A stretch of DNA of 41,216 nt from Sulfuritalea sp. (GTDB taxonomy: Bacteria > Pseudomonadota > Gammaproteobacteria > Burkholderiales > Burkholderiaceae_C): positions 1 to 41,216 of the forward strand of contig JAIPDD010000006.1 of the NCBI GenBank assembly GCA_021737875.1, read 5' to 3'. Made by a program: the position numbers and the translations under genes. The stretch's first letter is position 1. Each line of letters starts with the position of its first letter. This document shows, one piece after another, positions 1-8,750 of this stretch. The notes under the pieces are model-generated. The model was given only the letters and a program-made list of their open reading frames with translations. It did no database searches and was not told the DNA's origin.

Positions 1-1
1 G

Positions 2-289
2 CTCGCCGGTGTGATGGCTGCCATGTTGGTGGTGGCCGATCAGGTGATCGACAACTGGGCCGACGGCCATTTGCTCTTGGGCTGGGTGGCCTTGTGGAGC
101 GTGGTGTTTGCGGGGCTGGCGTTCTTTGCCCGCCCCTTGCGCAAAATCACCATGGCCTTGGCTGCCAGTGTGGACCGCCAAATGAAAGTGGCTGCCCAAA
201 TTCGCCGCGAAGAGCAAATGTGGGAATTCGCTAATCGCGACCCCCGCGTGATGGAGGAGCTACGCGCCGCAGTGGCGCGTTCTTCTTAA
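2..289 (+). CDS. small membrane protein, 5' end outside window (partial)
   Basis: The frame is open to the left edge of the window, so the true start may lie upstream; GTG (11) and ATG (14) are internal candidates. The visible 92 residues hold one clear hydrophobic helix (about residues 20-40, [19 protein letters not shown]), followed by a basic, then charged helical tail ([20 protein letters not shown]) and a C-terminus rich in Glu/Arg/Ala. This suggests an inner-membrane anchor with a cytoplasmic helical tail. I do not recognise the family and assign no function. It converges on pckG; the two stop codons overlap (287-289 and 286-288). Confidence 0.6.
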   Translation, partial: LAGVMAAMLVVADQVIDNWADGHLLLGWVALWSVVFAGLAFFARPLRKITMALAASVDRQMKVAAQIRREEQMWEFANRDPRVMEELRAAVARSS

Positions 290-2148
290 GCCGCCAGGCG
301 CTGTTCGAACTGCGCCTTGGTCTTTTCCAAGGCCGCAGGCAGATGGTACGCCAGTTGCCCAAACAGCTCGGTGTGCAGGGCAATCTCTTGCTTCCAGTCG
401 GCTTTGTTCAAGCTGGTCACGGTGGCAAACTCTGCCGGTGTAAACGCCAAGCCCTTCCACGTGATTTCTGCATACGTGGGGCTCACACCAAAGCCATTGT
501 CAACGCCCTTGGCTTTGCCTTCGAGGCGGTCAATCATCCACTTCAAGACGCGCATGTTCTCGCCGTAGCCCGGCCAAACGAATTTGCCGTCTTCGCCTTT
601 GCGAAACCAATTGACACAGTAAATCGCTGGCAACTTCGCGCCAGCTTGGGTGAGCTTGTCGCCCATATCTAACCAGTGTTGGAAATAATCGCTCACGTTG
701 TAGCCGGTAAAAGGCAGCATCGCAAAGGGGTCGCGGCGCACCACGCCTTGTTGACCGGCCGCAGCAGCTGTGGTCTCGGAGCCCATGGTGGCAGCCATGT
801 ACACGCCTTCAACCCAGTTGCGGGCTTCTGTGACCAAGGGCACGGTGGTTGAGCGGCGGCCACCAAAAATAAACGCGTCAATGGGCACGCCGTTGGCATC
901 GTCCCACGCGCTGTCTAGCGCAGGGTTGTTGCCCGCTGCCACCGTAAAGCGCGAGTTGGGGTGGGCGGCTTTGGCGCCGGTTTCTTTGGCGATAGCGGGT
1001 GTCCAGTCCTTGCCTTGCCAGTCGATCAAATGGGCGGGTAAAGCGCCGCTGTCTTTTTCCATGCCTTCCCACCACACGTCGCCGTCATCGGTGAGTGCCA
1101 CGTTGGTGAAAATCACGTTCTTATTCAGGCTGGCCATGCAATTGGGGTTGGTGTGGTAATTCGTTCCTGGGGCGACACCAAAATAACCCGCTTCGGGGTT
1201 GATCGCGTACATCTTGCCGTCCGCATGCGGCTTGATCCAGGCGATGTCATCGCCAATCGTCGTGACCTTCCAGCCTTCAAAGCCCTCGGGTGGAACCAGC
1301 ATTGAGAAATTGGTTTTACCGCATGCGCTGGGGAAGGCGGCGGCCACGTGGTATTTTTTTCCTTCGGGGCTGCTCACCCCTAAGATCAACATGTGTTCTG
1401 CAAGCCAGCCTTGGTCGCGGCCCATGGTGGAAGCAATGCGCAAGGCAAAGCATTTTTTTCCGAGCAAAGCGTTGCCACCGTAGCCCGACCCGTACGACCA
1501 AATTTCGCGGGTCTCTGGGTAGTGCACGATGTACTTGGTTGAATTGCAAGGCCACTTCACATCGGCCTGGTCGGCCGCCAAGGGGGCGCCCACCGAGTGC
1601 ATGCAAGGAACAAAAGCGCCGTCGGTACCGAGCACGTCATACACGGCCTTGCCCATGCGCGTCATGATGCGTTGGTTCACCGCGACATACGCGCTGTCAC
1701 TTAACTCAATTCCTATGTGGGCAATGTGGGAGCCCAAAGGTCCCATGGAGAAAGGCACCACGTACATGGTGCGCCCTTTCATGCAACCGTCAAACAAGGG
1801 CTTCAGAGTCGCCCGCATCTCTTGGGGCGCCATCCAGTTGTTGGTCGGGCCGGCGTTTTCTTTGCGCTCGCTGCAGATGAAGGTGCGGTCTTCGACGCGG
1901 GCTACGTCGGTGGGGTCTGAGCAGGCGAGAAAACTGTTGGGCCGTTTGGCGGGGTTGAGTTTTTTGAACGTTCCGGCATCTACCAGTTGCTGGCAAAGGC
2001 CTTGGTACTCTTCCTCGGAGCCATCGCACCAGTGAATGGCGGCAGGCTGGCACAAGGCGGCCATCTCGGCCACCCACGCGATCAGGCGGGCATGTTTGAC
2101 ATAGCTGGGCGCATTCAGGCTAAGCCCCTGCATGGTGGGTGAATTCAT
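286..2148 (-). CDS. pckG: phosphoenolpyruvate carboxykinase (GTP)
   Basis: Interconverts oxaloacetate + GTP and phosphoenolpyruvate + GDP + CO2 in the cytosol, the entry step of gluconeogenesis. At 620 residues it has the usual length of the GTP-dependent class. The kinase-1 P-loop PSACGKTN lies at residues 273-280 with the reactive Cys at 276, and the metal-binding Asp pair follows in TIGDDIAW (about 297-304). Further family landmarks are [12 protein letters not shown] (126-137) and [11 protein letters not shown] in the C-terminal third. The start is firm: AGGAG sits 7 nt before the ATG on the minus strand. It is a single gene with a 250-bp upstream region shared with the divergent DUF1338 gene, which carries two small inverted repeats. 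The ATP-type PckA is excluded by motif and length. Confidence 0.97.
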   Translation of the reverse strand: MNSPTMQGLSLNAPSYVKHARLIAWVAEMAALCQPAAIHWCDGSEEEYQGLCQQLVDAGTFKKLNPAKRPNSFLACSDPTDVARVEDRTFICSERKENAGPTNNWMAPQEMRATLKPLFDGCMKGRTMYVVPFSMGPLGSHIAHIGIELSDSAYVAVNQRIMTRMGKAVYDVLGTDGAFVPCMHSVGAPLAADQADVKWPCNSTKYIVHYPETREIWSYGSGYGGNALLGKKCFALRIASTMGRDQGWLAEHMLILGVSSPEGKKYHVAAAFPSACGKTNFSMLVPPEGFEGWKVTTIGDDIAWIKPHADGKMYAINPEAGYFGVAPGTNYHTNPNCMASLNKNVIFTNVALTDDGDVWWEGMEKDSGALPAHLIDWQGKDWTPAIAKETGAKAAHPNSRFTVAAGNNPALDSAWDDANGVPIDAFIFGGRRSTTVPLVTEARNWVEGVYMAATMGSETTAAAAGQQGVVRRDPFAMLPFTGYNVSDYFQHWLDMGDKLTQAGAKLPAIYCVNWFRKGEDGKFVWPGYGENMRVLKWMIDRLEGKAKGVDNGFGVSPTYAEITWKGLAFTPAEFATVTSLNKADWKQEIALHTELFGQLAYHLPAALEKTKAQFEQRLAA

Positions 2149-2322
2149 CGCTAACTCCTAAGTTTAAAAATCGTCTTTTCGCACGCCACCGATCCACGAT
2201 GGGTTGTGAAAACAAGATTTCCAAGCGCAAACTGTCAGAGTAAAGTCAGCTTTTAGACCCTTTGCGGGGGCTTGATTTTAGGAACTGGTTTCCAAGTTAC
2301 ATAGCGATTACAGCCAATAGAT

Positions 2323-2370
2323 ATGCAAAACTTGCATGAGGTTATGAGTTGACTTGATCTTGCGTGCAAG
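2323..2370. promoter_or_regulatory. pair of TTGC/GCAA inverted repeats, candidate operators
   Basis: Seen in the sequence: ATGCAA-AAC-TTGCAT (2323-2337, perfect 6-bp arms) and CTTGC-GT-GCAAG (2359-2370, perfect 5-bp arms), with centres about 34 bp apart, between the divergent pckG and DUF1338 genes. The shared TTGC/GCAA half-sites suggest two sites for one dimeric regulator. A TTGACT hexamer (2349-2354) lies between them but has no convincing -10 partner. The regulator is unknown. Confidence 0.4.
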
Positions 2371-2401
2371 CCAACTTGCTAGACTCAAAAAAAAGACCCC
2401 C

Positions 2402-3409
2402 ATGCCACCCATCCACACCTTAATCAGCGCCTGCGTAGGGGAAAGCGCCGCCCAAGCGCTTTTTTCACACATGGACATTCACCCTGCGCTGACCCAAGCC
2501 AGCAGTGGCGAGGTCAGCCGCGCGGTATTGGCGCAAGCGTTGAATATGGTTTTGTTTCATGGCTTGCTGGAGCGTGTGCCAGTCGGCAAAGCCTATGTGG
2601 AGTGCGAAATAGCGCAAAACCACCGAAAAATCGTGTTTGACCACGGTGCGCTCAGAACAGTGCACTGGCCCAGCGGGGACTTGCCGCAGGGCGAAGAGGC
2701 GCTGGTTCGGATTCTTCGCCCGCTCGGCTTTGCGATGGCTGCCACCTATCCCCTGCCCGCGCTCAAAATGACTGGCCGAGCGTACCGTCACCAAGACTTT
2801 CCCCAAGACATTGCGCAGTTTTTTGTCTCAGAGCTTCACCCAGAACGGTTTTCTCCCGCCTTCCAAGACGGGGTTACCCGCGTGTTGGCAAGCTCTAAAA
2901 ACCCCTTGGACGAAGACGCTGCAGCCGCTTTGTTGCAGGTAGAGCAAACCGGCACACTGCCTATGCAGCAGGCTCGTGAGGCGCTGCCAAAGTGGGCGGC
3001 TTGTTTTGACAAACACCATGCCGATGTGGCACTTAGCGATTACGAGTTGCTGCTGGCAGAGTCGGCAGAAATGGCTTGGATCGCCACAGAAGGCAATGCG
3101 TTTAACCACGCCACAGACCGGGTGGCGGATGTGCATCTCGCAGCCCAACAGCAGCGTCAATGCGGCCGGCCTATCAAAGACAAAGTCGAGGTTTCATCCA
3201 GTGGCCGGGTGCGCCAAACGGCCTTTGTCGCAGCCAGGGTGGAGCGAACAATGGCTACGCCGCTTGGCAGCGTTGTGCGCAGTGTTCCGGGTTCGTTTTT
3301 TGAGTTGATCAGCCGCGATGTTTTGCCGGCAGACGCCAATCTTTTAGATTTGGCCTTTGATGCGGGCAATGCCACTGGCATCTTTGGGATGACGCGGGCG
3401 AAAACCTAA
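2402..3409 (+). CDS. DUF1338 protein, 2-oxoadipate dioxygenase/decarboxylase (HglS) family
   Basis: A 335-residue protein when begun at the ATG at 2402; a TTG at 2354 would add 16 residues rich in Lys but without family character, and neither start has a good ribosome site. Family features seen: FDHGALR (79-85), which gives the His and the Arg four residues later (H81, R85) expected of the HglS active site; NHATDR (235-240) with the second metal His (H236); an EVSSSGRVRQTAF strand (263-275); and SFFELISR (298-305) with the likely metal Glu (E301). HglS-type enzymes are Fe(II) dioxygenases that turn 2-oxoadipate into 2-hydroxyglutarate with loss of CO2, a step of D-lysine catabolism. The substrate here is inferred from family only; no lysine genes are nearby. 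It is divergent from pckG. Confidence 0.75.
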   Translation: MPPIHTLISACVGESAAQALFSHMDIHPALTQASSGEVSRAVLAQALNMVLFHGLLERVPVGKAYVECEIAQNHRKIVFDHGALRTVHWPSGDLPQGEEALVRILRPLGFAMAATYPLPALKMTGRAYRHQDFPQDIAQFFVSELHPERFSPAFQDGVTRVLASSKNPLDEDAAAALLQVEQTGTLPMQQAREALPKWAACFDKHHADVALSDYELLLAESAEMAWIATEGNAFNHATDRVADVHLAAQQQRQCGRPIKDKVEVSSSGRVRQTAFVAARVERTMATPLGSVVRSVPGSFFELISRDVLPADANLLDLAFDAGNATGIFGMTRAKT

Positions 3410-3431
3410 GCCGGCATCAAAGCCTTTGCTT

Positions 3432-4046
3432 TTAGCGCTGGGCGAGCGCTTTCTTTACTTCAGCGATCAGTTTGGCGTTGTCAGGGGTGGTAAAGCTGGT
3501 GTAACTGTCAATGACCTTGCCATCGCGGCCGATCAAATACTTGTAAAAATTCCAGCGTGGCGTGGTGCCGCTGGCTTTGCTTAGGTCGGTAAACAAGGGG
3601 TTGGCAGACTTGCCCAGCACGGTCGATTTCTCGAACATCGGAAACTTCACGCCATAGGTGTTGAAGCAAAAATCAGCAATCTCTTTGCCTTTGCCGGGTT
3701 CTTGCTGACCGAAGTCGTTGGTTGGGAATCCCAAAACGACAAAACCTTTGGTGCCGTAGGTGGCGTTGAGTTTCTCTAAGCCTTCGTACTGCGGAGCAAA
3801 GCCGCATTGGCTGGCCGTATTGACCACCAATATCACTTTGCCGCTGTATTGGCAGAGGTTTTGGGGGGCATCGTCTTGCAGGCGATTGAAGGTTTTTTGC
3901 AATAAAACGGGGCAATTGCTCGCATCCTCCTGCGCCGGTGTTGCGGCTGCGGCAGGTGCGCAGAATGCGAGAGCGACACAAATACCCCAGACGGGAGCAA
4001 GCAAAACGCGAAAACGTAAGCCGTGCATGACAGAGCCAAATCCCAT
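3432..4046 (-). CDS. exported glutathione peroxidase family protein
   Basis: Thiol peroxidase of the glutathione-peroxidase fold (204 residues). The N-terminus is a signal peptide: a basic stretch (HGLRFR, 8-13), a hydrophobic core (14-29) and an Ala-rich cleavage region (PAAAA, 31-35), so the enzyme is expected in the periplasm. The catalytic Cys is C81 in NTASQCGFAPQYEGLE, the Gln partner is in FPTNDFGQQEP, and the Trp/Asn pair is in RWNFYKYLI. A Cys-Cys resolving mechanism with thioredoxin-like partners is possible (extra Cys at 45 and 65). The ATG at 4046 lies 4 nt after the stop codon of a 47-codon gene, which points to translational coupling; an in-frame ATG at 4028 would give a shorter, more usual signal peptide. 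A second, cytosolic paralogue is at 22069-22551. Confidence 0.88.
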   Translation of the reverse strand: MGFGSVMHGLRFRVLLAPVWGICVALAFCAPAAAATPAQEDASNCPVLLQKTFNRLQDDAPQNLCQYSGKVILVVNTASQCGFAPQYEGLEKLNATYGTKGFVVLGFPTNDFGQQEPGKGKEIADFCFNTYGVKFPMFEKSTVLGKSANPLFTDLSKASGTTPRWNFYKYLIGRDGKVIDSYTSFTTPDNAKLIAEVKKALAQR

Positions 4047-4050
4047 GGCC

Positions 4051-4194
4051 TTAGGCCATCGTCACAGCAATAAAGGCCAGCAAGAACATCAGTACAGCGC
4101 CAACAAGAGGCAAAACGATGGGCATCATCGGGACGATGTCTTCAACCACATCGGTGGTTTCGGTGTCGTGGTCGTGGGCGTGAGGAGCGGACAT
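4051..4194 (-). CDS. 47-residue putative membrane peptide with His/Asp-rich N-terminus
   Basis: An open frame too short for usual cut-offs: ATG at 4194, TAA at 4051-4053, 47 residues. The N-terminal 20 residues are hydrophilic and His/Asp/Glu-rich (MSAPHAHDHDTETTD, then VVEDIV); residues 22-46 are one strongly hydrophobic segment (MMPIVLPLVGAVLMFLLAFI). This is a plausible single-pass membrane protein whose acidic/His tail could bind metal. A weak AGAAAG lies 6 nt before the ATG. Its stop is 4 nt before the start of the periplasmic glutathione peroxidase, so the two probably share an mRNA. I know no family for it; the coding claim rests on the clean hydrophobic pattern and the tight spacing. 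Confidence 0.55.
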   Translation of the reverse strand: MSAPHAHDHDTETTDVVEDIVPMMPIVLPLVGAVLMFLLAFIAVTMA

Positions 4195-4376
4195 GGCGTA
4201 CTTTCTAGAGAAGACAAAAAGGGCAATGCCCGCATTTTAGCGACAGAGGGAAAAGTCCTTGAGACAGACGGGCCCAAAGCAGGGCGTCACTTTTCAAAAA
4301 AAGTGGCCCAACGTGTCAACCAAGCGTTGCGCTGGTGCGTGATAGATCCATGAAATCGATGGAAAACAAGGACACT

Positions 4377-4670
4377 ATGTCAAAAACACCTATTCAGATG
4401 CCTGAAAAGGGAAGCTACAAGTGGCAGCTGTTCAGTTATTGGTCGGATGAATACCGCCAAACCCGCGCCGAACACTCAGCCTACATCGCCCTCAATTTCG
4501 CTGGCGCCTTGGATGTCTGCCGCACCAAATTACAAAAACTTTTGCAACACCACCGCCAGTTTGCCGGCGATGCCAGCTGCGGTGCCAGCCACAACCGCGC
4601 CATCGCGCGCTTACAAAACACCTTGAGCGGCGCGGCCATGGCGTATGAAAGCAGCTTCAAGCCGCATTGA
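4377..4670 (+). CDS. hypothetical 97-residue protein
   Basis: The start at 4377 is chosen because AAGGA (4368-4372) lies 4 nt upstream; the frame is open further up to 4335 but without a ribosome site. The product is soluble, mostly helical and basic, with aromatic residues near the N-terminus (YKWQLFSYWSDEYRQTR) and a Cys/Lys/His-rich middle (CRTKLQKLLQHHRQF). There is no signal peptide or membrane segment. I do not recognise the family. It is a single gene between the glutathione peroxidase promoter region and the convergent recQ. Confidence 0.6.
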   Translation: MSKTPIQMPEKGSYKWQLFSYWSDEYRQTRAEHSAYIALNFAGALDVCRTKLQKLLQHHRQFAGDASCGASHNRAIARLQNTLSGAAMAYESSFKPH

Positions 4671-4689
4671 ATCGAGCGCTGCCCTCTTC

Positions 4690-4722
4690 AAAAACCCTTG
4701 GCTTACCACCCGAGGTTTTTTT
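4690..4722. terminator. weak bidirectional terminator between the 97-aa gene and recQ
   Basis: AAAAACC (4690-4696) pairs with GGTTTTT (4714-4720), with an inner TGG/CCA pairing and an internal loop. There is an A-run on the left and a T-run on the right, so the hairpin could stop transcription from either side. It sits exactly between two convergent genes. The stem is imperfect. Confidence 0.4.
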
Positions 4723-6562
4723 ACGCCACGGCAACGACGCGCAGCACCTCGTGGGCGTAGGCTTCTAATTTTTTCACCCCCATGCCACTGATGCCTTGCA
4801 GGTCTTGCAGGCTTTGGGGGGCGCGCTCGGCAATGGCAGCAAGCGTTGCGTCATGAAAAATAACGTAGGCCGGCAAGTTGTGTTCTTTTGCAATTTCCGC
4901 ACGCCAGGCTTTGAGATCCGCATACCGAAGCAAAGCCAAAGCGTCGAGTTCGATCGGGGCCTTGGGCTTGGTGCTTGCAGGCGCTTTGCCTTTGCGCGGG
5001 GCGGGCAGAGAGACAGATTCGCGCAGGCGCACCGCTATGTCGCCTTTCAAAACCGCACGCGATTTCTCGGTTAATACCAAGGTGTTGAAGGCCTGCACAT
5101 CCACCATGACCGCGCCCATCGCCAGCAGTTGGCGCAACACGCCGCGCAGTTGGATTTCGCTCAAGTCAGCACCTACACCAAAGGTACTCAAGGTGTCGTG
5201 GCCATGTTGTGCGACCTTATCGGTTTTCTTGCCGCGAACAATGTCCATCAGTTGGCCGGCGCCAAAACTGATGCCACTGAGTTTGTGGATTCTGTAAATG
5301 GTGGAAAGCAGCATTTGGGCGGCGGAACTGCCGTCCCACACCGCGGGCGGATGCAAGCAGTTATCGCAGTTGCCACAGGGCTGGCTTGCTTCTCCAAAGT
5401 AAGCCAACAGTCGGGTGCGGCGGCAGTCGGTGGCTTCTGCCAAACCGAGCAAGGCTTCGAGTTTTCCGCGCATCACCTGTTTGAAGGTTTCTTCCGCGGG
5501 GCTCTCGTCAATCATGCGGCGTTGGTTCACCACGTCTTGCAGGCCGTAGCACATCCATGCATTGGCAGGCAGTCCGTCACGCCCCGCGCGACCTGTTTCT
5601 TGGTAGTAGCCTTCGATGTTTTTAGGCATGTCCAGGTGCGCCACAAAACGCACGTCGGGCTTGTCAATGCCCATGCCAAAGGCAATGGTTGCCACCATCA
5701 CGATGCCCTCTTCCCGTAAAAAACGGTCTTGGTTGGATTGGCGTATGCGGCCATCCAGCCCGGCGTGGTAAGGCAGTGCGTTGATGCCTGCGTCTACCAG
5801 CGTTTGCGCAATATCTTCTACTTTTTTGCGTGATTGGCAATAGACAATGCCCGCATCGCCCGCATGTTCGCGCTCGATAAAACGCAGCAGCTGCGTGGTG
5901 CTGTCGCGCTTTTCAACAATCGTGTAGCGGATATTGGGCCGGTCAAAACTGCTGATAAAGGCACGGGCATCTTGGAGTTGCAAGCGCTCCAAAATATCGG
6001 CGCGGGTGAGGTCATCGGCTGTGGCGGTGAGCGCCATGCGCGGCACCCCTGGAAAGCGCTCATGCAACACACTCAAGGCGCGGTACTCGGGTCGGAAATC
6101 GTGGCCCCATTGGCTCACGCAGTGGGCTTCATCAATGGCGAACAAGCTCAACTGGCCGCGCTCAAATAAGGAGGCGAGTTGCGCTAAAAAGCGCGGCGTG
6201 GTGATGCGCTCCGGCGCGGCGTACAAAAGCGTAATATCCCCGCGCAGCAAAGACTGCTCCACTTGGTAGGACTCTTCGCCGCTCAGTGTCGAGTTCAAAA
6301 ACGCCGCACTCACACCGGCCTCATGCAGTGCCCCGACCTGGTCGTGCATCAAAGCAATCAATGGGGAGATCACGATGGTGATTCCCAGGCCTGCGCCTTG
6401 GCGGGCGATGGCGGGGATTTGGTAGCAGAGCGATTTGCCGCCGCCTGTGGGCATCAGCACCAAGGCGTCGCCGCCGCTGCCCACGTGTTCTACGATGGCT
6501 TGCTGGGGGCCGCGGAATTGTTCATAGCCAAAAACGTCGTGGAGGATGGAGAGGTAATTCAA
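4721..6562 (-). CDS. recQ: ATP-dependent DNA helicase RecQ
   Basis: A 3'-5' DNA helicase of the RecF recombination and fork-repair pathways (613 residues, full length). Seen: the N-terminal Q-like region FRGPQQ (16-21), Walker A MPTGGGKS (37-44), the DEAH box (144-147) in [20 protein letters not shown], motif [12 protein letters not shown] (321-330), the RecQ zinc site with Cys 380, 396, 399 and 402, a winged-helix RQC region, and a C-terminal HRDC domain (about 530-610, [16 protein letters not shown]). It follows comM by 24 bp on the same strand, so the two are probably co-transcribed. Confidence 0.96.
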   Translation of the reverse strand: MNYLSILHDVFGYEQFRGPQQAIVEHVGSGGDALVLMPTGGGKSLCYQIPAIARQGAGLGITIVISPLIALMHDQVGALHEAGVSAAFLNSTLSGEESYQVEQSLLRGDITLLYAAPERITTPRFLAQLASLFERGQLSLFAIDEAHCVSQWGHDFRPEYRALSVLHERFPGVPRMALTATADDLTRADILERLQLQDARAFISSFDRPNIRYTIVEKRDSTTQLLRFIEREHAGDAGIVYCQSRKKVEDIAQTLVDAGINALPYHAGLDGRIRQSNQDRFLREEGIVMVATIAFGMGIDKPDVRFVAHLDMPKNIEGYYQETGRAGRDGLPANAWMCYGLQDVVNQRRMIDESPAEETFKQVMRGKLEALLGLAEATDCRRTRLLAYFGEASQPCGNCDNCLHPPAVWDGSSAAQMLLSTIYRIHKLSGISFGAGQLMDIVRGKKTDKVAQHGHDTLSTFGVGADLSEIQLRGVLRQLLAMGAVMVDVQAFNTLVLTEKSRAVLKGDIAVRLRESVSLPAPRKGKAPASTKPKAPIELDALALLRYADLKAWRAEIAKEHNLPAYVIFHDATLAAIAERAPQSLQDLQGISGMGVKKLEAYAHEVLRVVAVA

Positions 6563-6586
6563 GATGTCCTATTGTCGGGCTGTTTG

Positions 6587-8119
6587 CTAGGCGTCTTTGG
6601 AGGTGCGCCGGTATTGCATTGCTTCAGCGACGTGGGCCAGTGCGGTGGTGGGCGAGCCCGCCAGGTCGGCAATGGTGCGGGCAATTTTGAGGGTGCGGTG
6701 CGTGCCCCGCGCCGACCATGCCAATTGGGCCGCTGCATTTTTTAAAAACGTGGTCGCGGCCGGTTCCAAGTGCGCGTGGTGGTCAATGTCTGCGCCTTGC
6801 AGCGCTTGGTTGGCAAGGTTCTGGCGGGCCAACGCAAGCGAGCGCGCTTGGGTGCAACGCGCACGAATGGCCTGGGTAGTTTCACCGGGCAGGCTTTCAA
6901 GCAGCTCGTGGGCGGGGAGTGCGGGTACATCCACATGCAGATCAATGCGGTCCATCAAGGGCCCGCTGAGTTTGCCTTGGTAGCGACTGACTTGGTCGGG
7001 CGTGCAACGGCACGGTCGCGCGGCTCTGCTTGCGCCGAGGTAGCCGCAGGGGCAGGGGTTCATGGCGGCAATGAGTTGAAAGCGGGCGGGGAACTCTGCG
7101 CGGCGCGCAGCGCGGGCAATGGTGATGGTGCCGGTTTCTAGCGGTTCGCGCAGCGCCTCTAAAGCGGTGCGGGGGAACTCGGGCAACTCGTCTAAAAAGA
7201 GAACCCCGTGGTGGGCTAAAGATATTTCTCCCGGCCGAGGCGGTGAGCCCCCGCCGACCAACGCGACCGCGCTGGCGCTGTGGTGCGGGCTGCAGGTGGG
7301 GCGCTGGCCCCAACGCGCCAAATCAAAGCGTCCGCTCACGCTGCCAATCGCGGCGCTTTGCAAAGCCTCTTCGGTCGTCATCTCGGGCAGCAGCCCCGCA
7401 AAGCGCTGCGCCAACATCGACTTGCCCGAGCCAGGCGGCCCAGTGAGAAGCACGCTGTGTCCGCCCGCAGCAGCAATTTCCAAAGCCCGTTTGGCGGCCA
7501 ATTGCCCTTTGACATCCGCCATATCGGCTTGCGTTGGTGAAAAGCGCGGGGGCAAGGCGCTCACCCTTTGCCAACCTTCGTCATTCACATCATCGGCTGC
7601 GGCTGGCGCAAAGTGGCGCGCCACATCACGCAAATGCATTGCGCGGTACACCTGCGCACCAGGTACCAAGGCTGCTTCTTCGGCGCTGCCCGCAGGCAAG
7701 ACCAAGCGCGTTGCAACTTGGGCGGTGTGCAAAGCCAAGGCCATCGCCAACGCGCCGCGAACCGGCCGCAAAGCCCCTGACAAAGAAAGTTCCCCGGCGA
7801 ATTCGTAATCGGCAAGCCGTGCGCCATCAATCTGGCCACTGGCCGCCAAAATGCCCAAAGCAATGGGTAAATCAAAGCGACCGGAGTCTTTGGGTAAATC
7901 GGCCGGGGCCAAATTGACGGTGATGCGCTGGTTGTGGGGAAACGCCAGCCCCGCGTTTTGAATTGCGCAGCGCACGCGTTCGCGCGCTTCCTTGACCTCC
8001 ACATCGGCCAAGCCCACCAGCGTGAAGCTGGGCAGGCCGTTGGCCAGATGCACCTCCACAGTGACCTGCGCCGCCTCTAAGCCAAGCAAGGCCCGGCCTT
8101 GCACCAAAGATAAACCCAT
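6587..8119 (-). CDS. comM: YifB/ComM family Mg-chelatase-like AAA+ ATPase
   Basis: ComM is a hexameric branch-migration helicase that aids integration of transforming DNA; the YifB family is widespread also in non-competent bacteria. About 510 residues. The N-terminal Lon-like domain shows VEVHLANGLPSFTLVGLADVEVKEARERVR (in pieces) and NLAPADLPK. Walker A GPPGSGKS lies near residues 227-234, Walker B is LFLDELPEF, and a Cys-containing PCPCGYLG loop and a C-terminal helical domain (RTLKIARTIADL) follow. The start at 8119 (MGLSLVQGRAL) matches the family; an in-frame ATG at 8134 adds five residues. First gene of an apparent comM-recQ operon. The upstream region carries a CTGT-N8-ACAG element and the NtrC sites of glnK. 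Confidence 0.93.
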   Translation of the reverse strand: MGLSLVQGRALLGLEAAQVTVEVHLANGLPSFTLVGLADVEVKEARERVRCAIQNAGLAFPHNQRITVNLAPADLPKDSGRFDLPIALGILAASGQIDGARLADYEFAGELSLSGALRPVRGALAMALALHTAQVATRLVLPAGSAEEAALVPGAQVYRAMHLRDVARHFAPAAADDVNDEGWQRVSALPPRFSPTQADMADVKGQLAAKRALEIAAAGGHSVLLTGPPGSGKSMLAQRFAGLLPEMTTEEALQSAAIGSVSGRFDLARWGQRPTCSPHHSASAVALVGGGSPPRPGEISLAHHGVLFLDELPEFPRTALEALREPLETGTITIARAARRAEFPARFQLIAAMNPCPCGYLGASRAARPCRCTPDQVSRYQGKLSGPLMDRIDLHVDVPALPAHELLESLPGETTQAIRARCTQARSLALARQNLANQALQGADIDHHAHLEPAATTFLKNAAAQLAWSARGTHRTLKIARTIADLAGSPTTALAHVAEAMQYRRTSKDA

Positions 8120-8140
8120 GACATCAACTCCCATTGCAGT

Positions 8141-8186
8141 GCGCGGTTTGGGTGCGCTCCATCAGTAAAAAGCACCAAGGCGGTGC
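8141..8186. promoter_or_regulatory. tandem NtrC-type enhancer sites
   Basis: Compared with the NtrC consensus TGCACC-N5-GGTGCA: site 1 is TGCGCG-GTTTG-GGTGCG (8141-8157) and site 2 is GCACC-AAGGC-GGTGC (8172-8186, perfect 5-bp arms). The centres (8149 and 8179) are 30 bp apart, about three helical turns, as expected for cooperative NtrC dimers. They lie about 125-160 bp upstream of the predicted glnK start point. A further GGTGCA half-site is at 8247-8252. Confidence 0.75.
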
Positions 8187-8189
8187 GTA

Positions 8190-8205
8190 CTGTGGTTTTT
8201 TACAG
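8190..8205. promoter_or_regulatory. CTGT-N8-ACAG element, possible LexA box upstream of comM
   Basis: CTGT at 8190-8193 and ACAG at 8202-8205 with 8 nt between match the LexA pattern seen at umuD and radA. It lies about 70 bp upstream of the comM start, but unlike those two it is not followed by TATTAT on either strand and is not next to a start codon. It could be a real operator for comM-recQ or a chance match. Confidence 0.3.
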
Positions 8206-8280
8206 TGATGCTACTGCAATCGAGTGGGCTTGGCTAGACACACGGTGGTGCATTTATGAAAAAAAGTGCGATTTCTAGCT

Positions 8281-8296
8281 TGGCACGGCTTCTGCT
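8281..8296 (+). promoter_or_regulatory. sigma-54 promoter of glnK-amtB
   Basis: TGGCAC-GGCTT-CTGCT matches the sigma-54 consensus TGGCAC-N5-TTGCW at all but one core position; the GG (8282-8283) and GC (8294-8295) dinucleotides are 12 bp apart as required. Transcription would start near 8306, leaving a 78-nt leader before the glnK ATG at 8384. With the upstream NtrC sites this indicates induction by nitrogen limitation. Confidence 0.85.
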
Positions 8297-8374
8297 AAAC
8301 CAAAGCATCTCCCGACCCCGTGGAGAAGCAGCTCTGTTTGCGGGCGGATCTGCCATCAACTCTTTTGACGCTGA

Positions 8375-8722
<348 letters not shown>

Positions 8723-8750
8723 AGCTGCGGCACTGAAAAAAGGAATCATC

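Noticed and set aside
8236-8252. Third NtrC site upstream of glnK
   Set aside because: Only the right half-site GGTGCA (8247-8252) matches; the left half agrees at two of six positions.
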